DNA of 64,000 nt from JALEFZ01 sp964564415 (lineage in GTDB: Bacteria > Bacteroidota > Bacteroidia > J057), in NCBI GenBank assembly GCA_964564415.1, contig CAZMAV010000001.1, positions 186,001-250,000 of the forward strand, written 5' to 3'. The notes beneath the pieces were generated by a model. That model was not told where the DNA came from. It was given only the letters and a program-made list of their open reading frames with translations, and searched no databases. The number at the start of each line of letters is the position of its first letter. Within the stretch, counting starts at the first letter, position 1. Made by a program: the position numbers and the translations under genes. Shown here one piece after another: positions 36,227 to 44,130 of the stretch.

Positions 36227-36565
36227 ATGCCGATAACGAAAAGTACATATTTTAGCGGGGAACAAAACCAACTCGCGAACATCGCCAAGGCTCTAGGTCA
36301 TCCTGCGAGGATTGGTATTCTTCAGGTCCTAATTAGGATGGACAGATGTGTCTGCAACGACATCGTCATGCAGTTGCCCCTTGCTCAGGCCACCATTTCA
36401 CAGCACCTCAAGGTTCTCAAGGAAGCAGGCCTGGTACAAGGAGACATTTCTCCCAACAAAAGCTGCTACTGTATCGATCCCAAGGGATGGAAAATGGCCC
36501 AGCAGTGGCTCGGTACCCTCTTTGCAACCTACCAGGGAGAGGGAGAAGAAGCCTGCTGCGAATGA
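36227..36565 (+). CDS. arsR: ArsR/SmtB family repressor
   Basis: 112 residues; winged HTH with 'LANIAKALGHPARIGILQVL', metal-site-like 'DRCVCND' in the recognition region, and 'QATISQHLKVLKEAGLVQG' (the AxxSQHLxxL helix). 'CVC' is the typical arsenite-binding pair of the ArsR type, and Cys residues near the C terminus (EACCE) may add a ligand. It would block its own operon until arsenite or another soft metal binds. Palindromic boxes lie before this gene and before the next one. Confidence 0.92.
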   Translation: MPITKSTYFSGEQNQLANIAKALGHPARIGILQVLIRMDRCVCNDIVMQLPLAQATISQHLKVLKEAGLVQGDISPNKSCYCIDPKGWKMAQQWLGTLFATYQGEGEEACCE

Positions 36566-36583
36566 TTTTTTTTGCTTATTACC

Positions 36584-36599
36584 ATCGCAACTTTACGAT
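36584..36599 (+). promoter_or_regulatory. Operator-like palindrome upstream of the DUF6428 gene (box 2)
   Basis: ATCGCAACTTTACGAT: 13 of 16 bases match box 1 before arsR, and it ends 11 bases before the start codon at 36611. It implies that this gene has its own ArsR-controlled promoter. Confidence 0.6.
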
Positions 36600-36610
36600 A
36601 AATAATTAGA

Positions 36611-37084
36611 ATGAAACTCTCAGACGTCAAACAACATCTTCAGAAAATTGAAGAATTTCGCATTCAACTGCCCAATGGAAGCTGGCTTCCTGCCCATTTT
36701 CACATCTCCGAAGTAGGGATAAGCTCCAAGCACTTTGTCGATTGCGGAGGGGTAGTCCGCACAGAGCAAAGGGCCAACTTCCAGTTGTACCAGGCCGATG
36801 ACTTTGACCACCGCCTTCTTCCACAAAAATTTCACAAGATCATAGAGGTCTCCGAAAAGGCCCTCAACATGGGGAACCTGGAAGTTGAGGTGGAATATCA
36901 AGGTAATACCATTGAGAAATACGGACTGGAAGCAGGTGAAAAGGGCTTTTTACTGACCCCCACATTTACCGACTGCCTGGCCAAAGGATCCTGTGGCATT
37001 TCCGAACCCAAAGAAAAGGTATCCCTCTCCAGCCTGGGAGAGGGATCCTCCAACGCCTGTGCCCCGGGATCGGGGTGCTGCTAA
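36611..37084 (+). CDS. DUF6428 family protein of the ars cluster
   Basis: 157 residues, soluble. 'MKLSDVKQHLQKIEEFRIQL', 'WLPAHFHISEVG', 'DCGGVVRTEQRANFQLY' and 'LEVEVEYQGNTIEKYGLE' are blocks I recall from a small family that sits in arsenic clusters of Bacteroidota. A Cys-rich end (DCLAKGSCGISEP, then ACAPGSGCC) could bind arsenite. The biochemical role is not known. Confidence 0.75.
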   Translation: MKLSDVKQHLQKIEEFRIQLPNGSWLPAHFHISEVGISSKHFVDCGGVVRTEQRANFQLYQADDFDHRLLPQKFHKIIEVSEKALNMGNLEVEVEYQGNTIEKYGLEAGEKGFLLTPTFTDCLAKGSCGISEPKEKVSLSSLGEGSSNACAPGSGCC

Positions 37085-37095
37085 TTTTCTCCGAT

Positions 37096-38460
37096 ATGAA
37101 GATGCTTATTATAGGAGGAAGCGATGCAGGAATTAGCGCAGGCCTGAGGATAGCCGAATTGCAGCCTGAAGTTGCCATTGACTTGTTGGTCGCAGATGCC
37201 TATCCCAATTTTAGCATTTGTGGATTGCCCTTCTTCATCAGTGGTGAGGTGCCCGACTGGAAGCAACTTGCCCACCGCAGTTCCAAAGACCTTGAGGAAG
37301 CTGGACTCCATGTCCATACCCACACCCGTGCCCTTGCTATTGATCCCCAAAAAAGGAGGGTCCAAGCTGAAAGACCTGAGGGTCAACATTCCTTTGGCTA
37401 TGATCGCCTTCTCCTGGCAACTGGGGCCATCTCCCGTAAGCCTCCCATTACAGGGCTGGAAAATCCCGGAGTCTTCTTTCTCCGCTGGATGGATGAAAGT
37501 CTGGAAATGAAGGAGTTTATCCGAACCCAGCATCCAAAAAAGGCTGTCATCATCGGTGCAGGTTATATCGGCATGGAAATGGCCGATGCCCTCAGCCACC
37601 TGGGGATCGAAGTTTCTGTGGTAGAATTTTCAGATTTCGTCCTGAGTACGGTAGACCCCTGGATAGGGAAAAAGGTTGAGCATTACCTCAAAGAGAAGGG
37701 AATCAAGGTCTTCACCCAAAGCCGGGTAGCCGAGATTCTTCAGCAAGAGGGTGGCCTCCAAATAAAGGGCAGTCCTGAGCTTTCTCTTCATGCAGACATG
37801 GTTTTGGTTGCCACAGGTAGCAGTCCCAACACAGGCCTGGCAGGGGAAATGGGGATGAGCCTGGGAAGGATGGGGGCTATAGAGGTCAATCAGAGGATGG
37901 AAACCGAACTGCCGGAAATTTATGCTGCTGGAGACTGTGTCGAAACCTATCATCGCCTACTTGGGAAGTACACCTATTTGCCCCTGGGATCTACTGCTCA
38001 CAAGCAGGGCCGGGTGGCAGGAGAAAATATGGTCGGGGGCAGCAGGCAATTTGAAGGCTCGATGGGGACCCAGGTAGTCAAGATTTTTGACAGGGTCATC
38101 GGAAGGACAGGTCTAAAAGATCAGGAGGCTCAAAGCGAAGGCTTTCAGCCCCTTAGTGTTGACATCGAAACTTGGGATCACAAAGCCTATTATCCGAGGG
38201 CCACTCCCCTATTTATCCGTATTACAGGAGATATAAGGACGGGTAAGTTGCTGGGCGCTCAGATGATGGGACAGTACCAGGCGGAGGTGGCCAAACGAAT
38301 CGACATTTTTGCTGCTGCCCTGCACTCAGGAATGGAGGTGGAAGGGCTCAATGACCTGGATCTGAGCTATACCCCGCCATTGAGCAGTCCCTGGGATCCT
38401 GTCCAAATGGCTGCTCAGGCCTGGTCCAGGTCAGCCTCCGAAAAAGTTATTGCTTTCTGA
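37096..38460 (+). CDS. FAD/NAD(P) disulfide oxidoreductase (CoA-disulfide reductase-like)
   Basis: From the ATG at 37096 it has about 454 residues. 'MLIIGGSDAGISAGLRIAEL' is the FAD-binding motif, 'NFSICGLPFFISG' holds a single redox cysteine at the position of CoA-disulfide and NADH-peroxidase type enzymes, 'KAVIIGAGYIGMEMADALSH' is the NAD(P) motif, and 'EIYAAGDCVETYHRLLGKYT' is the second FAD motif. Member of the ars cluster; it may supply reducing power or act on thiol-bound arsenic, which is inference. The frame is open to a GTG at 37075 inside the upstream gene. Confidence 0.9.
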   Translation: MKMLIIGGSDAGISAGLRIAELQPEVAIDLLVADAYPNFSICGLPFFISGEVPDWKQLAHRSSKDLEEAGLHVHTHTRALAIDPQKRRVQAERPEGQHSFGYDRLLLATGAISRKPPITGLENPGVFFLRWMDESLEMKEFIRTQHPKKAVIIGAGYIGMEMADALSHLGIEVSVVEFSDFVLSTVDPWIGKKVEHYLKEKGIKVFTQSRVAEILQQEGGLQIKGSPELSLHADMVLVATGSSPNTGLAGEMGMSLGRMGAIEVNQRMETELPEIYAAGDCVETYHRLLGKYTYLPLGSTAHKQGRVAGENMVGGSRQFEGSMGTQVVKIFDRVIGRTGLKDQEAQSEGFQPLSVDIETWDHKAYYPRATPLFIRITGDIRTGKLLGAQMMGQYQAEVAKRIDIFAAALHSGMEVEGLNDLDLSYTPPLSSPWDPVQMAAQAWSRSASEKVIAF

Positions 38461-38539
38461 CAAAATGATGACAAAAAATCATCAAATATTTCCAAAATTA
38501 TAGATTCATCTTCTTTAAGGCCATTCAAGCCATATTTTT

Positions 38540-39200
38540 ATGCAAACGACACAAGAAAACCTAAGTCCTGCCAAGCGGATGAGCTTTCTGGACCGCTACC
38601 TAACCCTTTAGATATTTCTGGCTATGGCCTTGGGGGTGGGAATTGGGTATCTCTTCCCATCGGCTCCGGAATTCATCAATCGTTTTTCTTCGGGATCTAC
38701 CAATATTCCCATAGCCATAGGACTCATACTAATGATGTATCCTCCCCTGGCCAAGGTCAACTACGCCCAATTGCCCAAGGTATTTCGAGATACCAAATTG
38801 CTGGGGCTTTCTCGCCTGCTCAGTTGAGTCCTGGGGCCTATTCTTATGTTTGTCCTGGCCCTTATTTTCCTCCGCGATCAGCCCGAGTACATGGTGGGAT
38901 TGATCCTTATCGGACTGGCTCGCTGCATAGCCATGGTATTGGTCTGGAACGACTTGGCAGAGGGGAGTAAGGAATAAGCAGCAGGTCTGGTCGCCCTCGA
39001 TAGCACCTTTCAGGTCTTGGCCTACAGTTTTTATGCCTGCTTGTTTATCACGGTTCTGCCTCCCTATTTCGGCATGGAAGGCACTATTGTAGCTACTAGC
39101 ATAGGATTGATTGCGGAGAGTGTGGTCATCTATTTGGGGCTAGCCTTTTTGGCGGGCATCTTGTCGAGGGTGATCCTGGTCCAGTGGTATCGGGAAACCT
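38540..39200 (+). pseudogene. acr3: Broken ACR3 arsenite efflux pump
   Basis: From the ATG at 38540 one frame reads as the first two thirds of an ACR3 transporter: 'LDRYLTL', 'GIGYLFPSAPEFINRFSSGS', 'NIPIAIGLILMMYPPLAKVN', 'GLARCIAMVLVWNDLA' with the essential Cys, and 'FLAGILSRVILVQW'. Three nonsense codons interrupt it without any frameshift: TAG at 38609 and TGA at 38825 (both where ACR3 has Trp) and TAA at 38975 (where Tyr is expected). The last third is gone: the sequence runs into a reversed integrase fragment near 39200. ACR3 normally has about 350 residues. Confidence 0.85.
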
Positions 39201-39204
39201 TTAG

Positions 39205-39402
39205 TAGAGCTTTGGCTCGTTTCTCTTTTAGGGTTTTGGCTTTCCCCCTTCCTATTCTTTTTCGAACCAGTTTTTCTGCGACCTCACTCCACACCCAAAA
39301 TTCAATATACCAATTGGACTTACTCTCAACGAGCCTTGCCAGCACATATTCTCTATTATCTTTCGATATTTTTAGGTCATGCTTTTGCAAGAATTTTGTC
39401 AT
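39205..39402 (-). pseudogene. Tyrosine integrase N-terminal remnant
   Basis: Starting at the ATG at 39402, next to tRNA-Arg, the minus strand reads 'KISKDNREYVLARLVESKSN', then 'WYIEFWVWSEVAEKLVRKRI' and 'TLKEKRAKALLKV'. This is the arm-binding N terminus of phage or ICE integrases of Bacteroidota. It is cut after about 66 codons where it meets the acr3 remnant; the catalytic domain with its Arg-His-Arg-Tyr set is absent. It points to an old integration at this tRNA gene. Confidence 0.6.
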
Positions 39403-39423
39403 ATTTCGTGCCACACCTTTACC

Positions 39424-39456
39424 AAAAAGGCCTCTACGTCTTGTAGGAGCCTTTTT
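39424..39456 (-). terminator. Terminator next to tRNA-Arg
   Basis: AAAAAGGC pairs with GCCTTTTT, with an imperfect inner stem (CTCTAC/GTAGGA), giving a long hairpin with a T-tract on either strand, directly after the 3' end of the tRNA. Confidence 0.75.
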
Positions 39457-39457
39457 G

Positions 39458-39531
39458 TACACTCGGAAGGATTCGAACCCTCAACCTCCTGATCCGTAGT
39501 CAGGTGCTCTATCCAGTTGAGCTACGAGTGC
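39458..39531 (-). tRNA. tRNA-Arg (anticodon ACG)
   Basis: 74 nt on the minus strand. Acceptor stem GCACTCG/CGAGTGT (one G-T pair), D-arm AGCTCAACTGGATAGAGC, anticodon stem CCTGA/TCAGG with loop CTACGGA (anticodon ACG), T-arm GGGTTCGAATCC, discriminator A. CCA is not encoded. An integrase remnant starts just beyond it, so it likely served as an attachment site. Confidence 0.96.
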
Positions 39532-39597
39532 AGTTCCCTTATCGGGGATGCAAATATAGCTAGGATTTTTATTCTCACAAATTTTTGTCCTATAAAT

Positions 39598-41706
39598 TTA
39601 GCCTCCTACAAGGCTCCCCACATCAATCCAGCCCGAAGCCCGCTGCGTTCCTGTCAACAACAGGCGGTCCCTCGCCCGGCTCATGCTCACATAGAGAGCT
39701 GCTTTTTGGCGTTTGATGGTCTCCCTAAGTTTTTTCTCCCCCATCAGATGGAAGCCCTGAGTCCTATGGGGCAACTTCTCCTCGCACAAGCCCGTCAGAA
39801 TTACCATGCGAAATTCCATGCCCTTTACCCCAAAGAAGGAAGATACGCGAACACCCTCCCGATCCCCTTCATTAGATTCCAGGTCGTAATAAGGAATGCC
39901 CTCCTGGTGTAACTTCTTTTTGATTTCCTTCAACTCAGCATTGCGAAAGGCGCCTACACATATTTCCTTCTCAGGCATGCCTTTTTCACGCAGATCCAAG
40001 ATTTCCTTGAGGACATAGTCCAATTCATCCCTGGTATTGGAAAAAATACGGTAGGAAGGCTTTTCCCCCTGCAGGAGGCTGTAATACCCGTCAAACTCGT
40101 AGTTCTCCTCTTCAAAGCCTTCAAATTGCTCTCCCAACAATACCTTGAAGGCCGCAAGCCGAATTTGTTCGGTGGTCCGGTAGTTGATCCGCAATTGATA
40201 GCTCCTTCCCATGATATTGATCCCGGCCTTTTTAAAGCTGAATTTTTTCTCACTGGTCTTTTGCTTGGGGTCTCCACAAAGGAAGAGATCGTTTTCTCCC
40301 TCCGCTGTGAGAGAACGTATCAGCCGGAGTTCGGCCATGCCAAAATCCTGAACTTCATCTACCAGGATATGGCTGTAGGGCTTTTCCCACTCCCCCGACT
40401 GGTAGCCCCTTGCCAGGCGATTCATCAGTTCTCCGGGATGTACCCAGTTTTTGAGCTTTGTCTTTCGGCGAAATTCGCTGATCCAGTGAAATATTTTCTG
40501 CCTTTCACCGGCCTGAAGGCGGGGCCGCTCCCTTCGTTCCGCAACCCGGTAATCCCCTTCTTCCTCCAGGTCGAAGTAAAGGAATACTTCATAGTATTCT
40601 TCCTTTAGAAACTGCCAATCGTAGTCATTGCCGGCGAGATTGGCAATTTCTCTCCACAGACGGTCTTCATCCGTATCAGGATCCCAACCCATCAATTTGG
40701 CCCGGGCGGGGAGTATTTTATGTCTACTTCCCAATTGATAGACAAGGTCGAGAAAGCTTTTGAGCTGAATTCGAAGGCCTTCCAGGCCAAGGGCTTCAAA
40801 TTGGCCTCTAAGATTATCTGCCAGATTTTTACTGTATGTGGTAAATAAAAGGGGGAGAGATGTTCGGGGTTCCCGTCCCAGGCGCTTGGCGCGATGCATG
40901 GCTACCACAGTCTTTCCGGTACCGGCGCCTCCGGTCAATTTGACTGCCCCGGAAAAATTCTTGTCTACCAGTTTATTTTGAGAAGGATGAAGGTAGACCA
41001 TCCACTCTTCAAAATCCCCGCTAAAAAAGCGATCCAGGTCATCGTTGCGCTTGATGGGTACAATGTTTTGCTGGTTGTTGTAAGAATCGAGGATCTTGCC
41101 TACCTCATTCTCTTTCGCATCCACCTGCCCGTCCTTGACCAGTTTGAGTACTTCCGCATAGCTTTCCTTGAGCATGATAAACTCGAGGGCGTCCGCCGTA
41201 ATGGAAGGAAGGTAGTTGCGGAGTTCTTCGACATCCTCATGGCGGCGAATCAACTTCACCCGGGAGACCAGATCTGCCTTGACGCCCAGTTCTCTCAGCT
41301 GCTCATAGCTGAGGTTATTGATACAGGTATTGGGTAATTGGGTACTGAAGTCACTGGGTGAAATCTCCTTGCCCTCTACATAGGTAATGTCAAAGGTCTG
41401 GGTTTCCTTGCTATAATCGAGCCTCCGATCTGCTGCCCAGCCATAGGCAGCATCATGACGATTGGCATGAAGGGCGAGCCAGAAGTTTTCATTTTCCTGC
41501 TCCAATTTTGCAAGGATGACGCGCAGGTCTTTGCTGGCCCGTATGGAATACATGCCGTTGTGATGCAGCCTTTCGAGGCGGCAGCTATTGAAGTCGGGAT
41601 TATCTTCAAATTTGAGCAGGCTTTGATAAATAGCTCCTACACTTTGTTGATCAAGGTTTTTCAGGGAGCGCTTAAAACTTCTGTGGTAGCGTAGTTGATG
41701 GGCCAT
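39598..41706 (-). CDS. RelE/ParE-like toxin domain fused to a UvrD-type SF1 helicase
   Basis: 702 residues. Residues 1-95 look like a RelE/YoeB fold ('YHRSFKRSLKNLDQQSVGAI', 'YSIRASKDLRVILAK', 'LHANRHDAAYGWAADRR'). From about 255 there is a superfamily 1 helicase: Walker A 'LTGGAGTGKTVVAMHRAKR', Walker B 'HILVDEVQDFGMAE', motif III 'LFLCGDPKQKTSEKKF', motif IV-like 'YQLRINYRTTEQIR', and motif VI 'KAALYVSMSRARDRLLLT'. The RelE-like domain lacks an antitoxin gene nearby. Similar fusions are widespread; their role (repair, RNA cleavage or defence) is not settled. It stands alone between tRNA-Arg and moxR. Confidence 0.88.
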   Translation of the reverse strand: MAHQLRYHRSFKRSLKNLDQQSVGAIYQSLLKFEDNPDFNSCRLERLHHNGMYSIRASKDLRVILAKLEQENENFWLALHANRHDAAYGWAADRRLDYSKETQTFDITYVEGKEISPSDFSTQLPNTCINNLSYEQLRELGVKADLVSRVKLIRRHEDVEELRNYLPSITADALEFIMLKESYAEVLKLVKDGQVDAKENEVGKILDSYNNQQNIVPIKRNDDLDRFFSGDFEEWMVYLHPSQNKLVDKNFSGAVKLTGGAGTGKTVVAMHRAKRLGREPRTSLPLLFTTYSKNLADNLRGQFEALGLEGLRIQLKSFLDLVYQLGSRHKILPARAKLMGWDPDTDEDRLWREIANLAGNDYDWQFLKEEYYEVFLYFDLEEEGDYRVAERRERPRLQAGERQKIFHWISEFRRKTKLKNWVHPGELMNRLARGYQSGEWEKPYSHILVDEVQDFGMAELRLIRSLTAEGENDLFLCGDPKQKTSEKKFSFKKAGINIMGRSYQLRINYRTTEQIRLAAFKVLLGEQFEGFEEENYEFDGYYSLLQGEKPSYRIFSNTRDELDYVLKEILDLREKGMPEKEICVGAFRNAELKEIKKKLHQEGIPYYDLESNEGDREGVRVSSFFGVKGMEFRMVILTGLCEEKLPHRTQGFHLMGEKKLRETIKRQKAALYVSMSRARDRLLLTGTQRASGWIDVGSLVGG

Positions 41707-41954
41707 AGGTAAATGATTGTGTATAAGTATTACTACATATTGATAATTAAGTCTTCATAAAAGTAGTCTCACAATTTCATTTCTGAATTCAATGTGCTTG
41801 CCTACTCAAGAAAGAACGATAAATAAAGGTAAGGTTGGAATATCCCTCTTCTAATCAATATACCTAAAGTCACGCAAATACGCTTAAGGCCCCTTTCATT
41901 TGACCAATTATGGTAACAAAAGGGGCAAAAGTTGATGGAGGGGAGGAAGTATCC

Positions 41955-42947
41955 TTAGATGGGCAGGGTGCGTAAAATCAAATCTATGCAGTCCAGTGAA
42001 CTTACCTCTTCGGCTTCGGCTTCATAGTTGAGGATAATTCTGTGGTTGAGTACATCGGGGGCCATGGCTTTGATGTCATCGGGGAGGACGTAGGTTCTTC
42101 CGGCGAGGAAGGCATGGACCTTGGCACCGAGGTTGAGGGAGAGGCTGGCACGGGGGGAAGCTCCAAAGTCGATAAACTCGTGGAGGCGCTCCATCCCGTA
42201 TTCGCCCGGCTTGCGGGTGGCCATGATGATGTCGATGATATAATCCTCCAGTTTTTCGCTCATTTGTATTTCATCAATCAGGCTTCTGACTTCGTAGATG
42301 TCTTCCATCGAGAATACCGGTTGAACTTCGTAATGGGTAGAGGTTTTGGCCATGCGCTGCATGATGGCTTTTTCCTCTGCCCGGCTGGGATAGCCTACAA
42401 AAACCTTCAGCATAAAGCGGTCTACCTGGGCCTCGGGTAGGGGATAGGTACCTTCCTGGTCGATGGGATTCTGGGTGGCCAGGACGAGGAAGGGATCGGG
42501 CATGGAGAAGGTATGATCTCCGATGGTGATTTGACGCTCCTGCATGGCTTCGAGGAGGGCCGACTGCACCTTGGCCGGCGAACGATTAATCTCATCAGCG
42601 AGGATGATGGAGGCAAATATAGGGCCTTGTTTGACTTCAAATTTTCCCGTCCCCTGGTTGTAGATCATGGTACCCAGGACATCGGCGGGGAGTAGGTCCG
42701 GGGTAAATTGGATGCGGTTGAAGCTGAGGTCCAAGGCCTGGGCCAGGGTGCTTACGGTCAGGGTCTTTGCCAATCCGGGCACCCCTTCCAGCAACACATG
42801 ACCGTTGGCGAATAGGCCGATGAGGAGGCGATGTATCATTTTTTCCTGCCCTACGATGACCTTTTGCAGTTCGCGATAAAGAATCTCTACTTTTTTAATC
42901 TTTTCTTTAAGGCTGAATTCGAGGGTGGAATTGGATGTCTGACTCAT
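41955..42947 (-). CDS. MoxR family AAA+ ATPase
   Basis: A chaperone-like ATPase of 330 residues. Walker A 'LLEGVPGLAKTL', Walker B 'SIILADEINRSPAKVQSALL', 'MQERQITIGDHTFSMPDPFL', sensor 1 'VLATQNPIDQEGTYPLPEAQ', and 'ASPRASLSLNLGAK' near sensor 2 are all in place. MoxR genes usually precede DUF58 and vWA partners; here none follows, and the next gene on the same strand is the helicase 249 bp away. It is therefore an orphan MoxR, or its partners lie elsewhere. Confidence 0.93.
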   Translation of the reverse strand: MSQTSNSTLEFSLKEKIKKVEILYRELQKVIVGQEKMIHRLLIGLFANGHVLLEGVPGLAKTLTVSTLAQALDLSFNRIQFTPDLLPADVLGTMIYNQGTGKFEVKQGPIFASIILADEINRSPAKVQSALLEAMQERQITIGDHTFSMPDPFLVLATQNPIDQEGTYPLPEAQVDRFMLKVFVGYPSRAEEKAIMQRMAKTSTHYEVQPVFSMEDIYEVRSLIDEIQMSEKLEDYIIDIIMATRKPGEYGMERLHEFIDFGASPRASLSLNLGAKVHAFLAGRTYVLPDDIKAMAPDVLNHRIILNYEAEAEEVSSLDCIDLILRTLPI

Positions 42948-43299
42948 AGATGTATAAAAAGGGGTCCCTGTTCTGTTATGAAGCCTAAATTAAGTAAGTT
43001 TTGCCTAAAGGAGAAGTCCAAGGGAGCTGTCGGAAAGAAAACAGGGTCAATTGGTTATCTTTCGCTTTGAGTGGGTCAAAAAATCCCTTCTTCTTGATCT
43101 GAAATTAGGGACCATTTGCCTTTCGACATAAGTCAAAAGCTCCATCCATAATTCTTGCACCTGATGGAAGGAAAAACTGTACATTCTTTGGGAATTCCTT
43201 AGCGTATTGGGAGTAAATCATATGAAATATCAACTTTTCCTTCTAATTTAGCGGCGTTTATAGGAACAAGCACACATATTAGAATTAAGTACATCATTC
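42948..43299. other. Intergenic stretch without a gene
   Basis: About 350 bases between the divergent moxR and small-membrane-protein genes. It should hold both promoters; no RNA gene or repeat is visible. Confidence 0.5.
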
Positions 43300-43557
43300 A
43301 TGAGTGTAAAAAACGCTATTGCAACTGGCATGTTGGTTTTTGGTCTGGTTTTGTCCATCCTGGGCTTCCAGAAAAAAGCTCCAGAAGTTGTTACAGAGGA
43401 GGTGAAGGAGACGAAGGTAGAGCTTCGCAACTCTGACTCCCTTCATTTCAATTGGCGCGCCCTGCTGGGATTCCTTACCGTAGGTACAGGATTTTTGCTT
43501 TATGCTTTTCCCAGCCAGAAAGCCCTCGAAGCCAGAAGGTACGGCGACGCCGAGTAA
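43300..43557 (+). CDS. Small two-helix membrane protein (85 aa)
   Basis: Two hydrophobic helices (TGMLVFGLVLSILGF and ALLGFLTVGTGFLLYAF) joined by an acidic loop. Resembles the DUF3185-type small membrane proteins. No function known. Followed by a very good terminator, which supports a real gene. Confidence 0.7.
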   Translation: MSVKNAIATGMLVFGLVLSILGFQKKAPEVVTEEVKETKVELRNSDSLHFNWRALLGFLTVGTGFLLYAFPSQKALEARRYGDAE

Positions 43558-43575
43558 AAAATATCCAAGACGTTG

Positions 43576-43608
43576 AGCCTCATTCTTTTTTAGAATGAGG
43601 CTTTTTTT
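43576..43608 (+). terminator. Rho-independent terminator
   Basis: A perfect 11-bp stem (AGCCTCATTCT with AGAATGAGGCT), a 5-base T loop and a run of T residues, 18 bp after the small membrane protein gene. Confidence 0.92.
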
Positions 43609-43857
43609 GTGGCATGGATATCTTTTTAAAGGGGACTGAAAGGCGGGAGGATTTGATTTCTATCTTCAGCTCAGTTTCCCTTCTCCAACCCATGAGGGAA
43701 AAAAGGCAACTTTTTTGTATCTTTTATTGATGATTATCATAAAACATTTTTTAGGATACAACCCATAGCACTCTTAAGGCTGAAAATAAACTACTTATCA
43801 TAACCCCAACAGCGCTTTAGCCATTCATTCCTTATAATTATTATTCAATATCTAAGC

Positions 43858-44130
43858 ATGGAGAAAAGCATCATAACCGATATCAATCAACTGGACCTTT
43901 CGAGGCACTATAGCATTGCCGACTACCTAAGCTGGCTGTTTGAGGAAATGGTAGAACTGATCAGGGGGAAGGTAGTTAGAATGGCACCCGCTCCGAATTC
44001 TGACCATGCGGAAATTTCAGGAAGGACACAGCCCTACACTCCAAATGAAAAAGTACCGGTGAAGGTGTTTCCTGATTTAGAGATTGATTTGAAAGAGGTT
44101 TTTGTAGAAAAGAAAAAGAAGCATAGATAG
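43858..44130 (+). pseudogene. Uma2-type endonuclease with its nuclease core deleted
   Basis: 90 residues. The first 57 match the start of Uma2 (DUF820) proteins: 'HYSIADYLSWLFEEMVELIR', 'GKVVRMAPAPNSDHAEISGR'. The last 33 match the end of the same family: 'VPVKVFPDLEIDLKEVF'. The central PD-(D/E)XK core of about 100 residues, which carries the catalytic Asp and Glu-x-Lys, is missing, yet the frame is intact. Its stop codon touches the start of the FGE-fold gene. It could be a dead remnant or a core-less protein that keeps a binding role; Uma2 genes are multicopy in this lineage, so recombination may have removed the core. Confidence 0.65.

Noticed and set aside
38540..39200. Stop-codon reassignment as an explanation for the in-frame stops in acr3
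   Set aside because: All three stop codons occur inside the frame, while the intact genes around it end at normal stops and use TGG for Trp; no single reassignment would fit.
39017..39499. Open frame of 160 codons over the end of acr3 and into the tRNA
   Set aside because: It is the last part of the broken acr3 frame running by chance through integrase antisense sequence and into tRNA-Arg; it cannot be a real gene.
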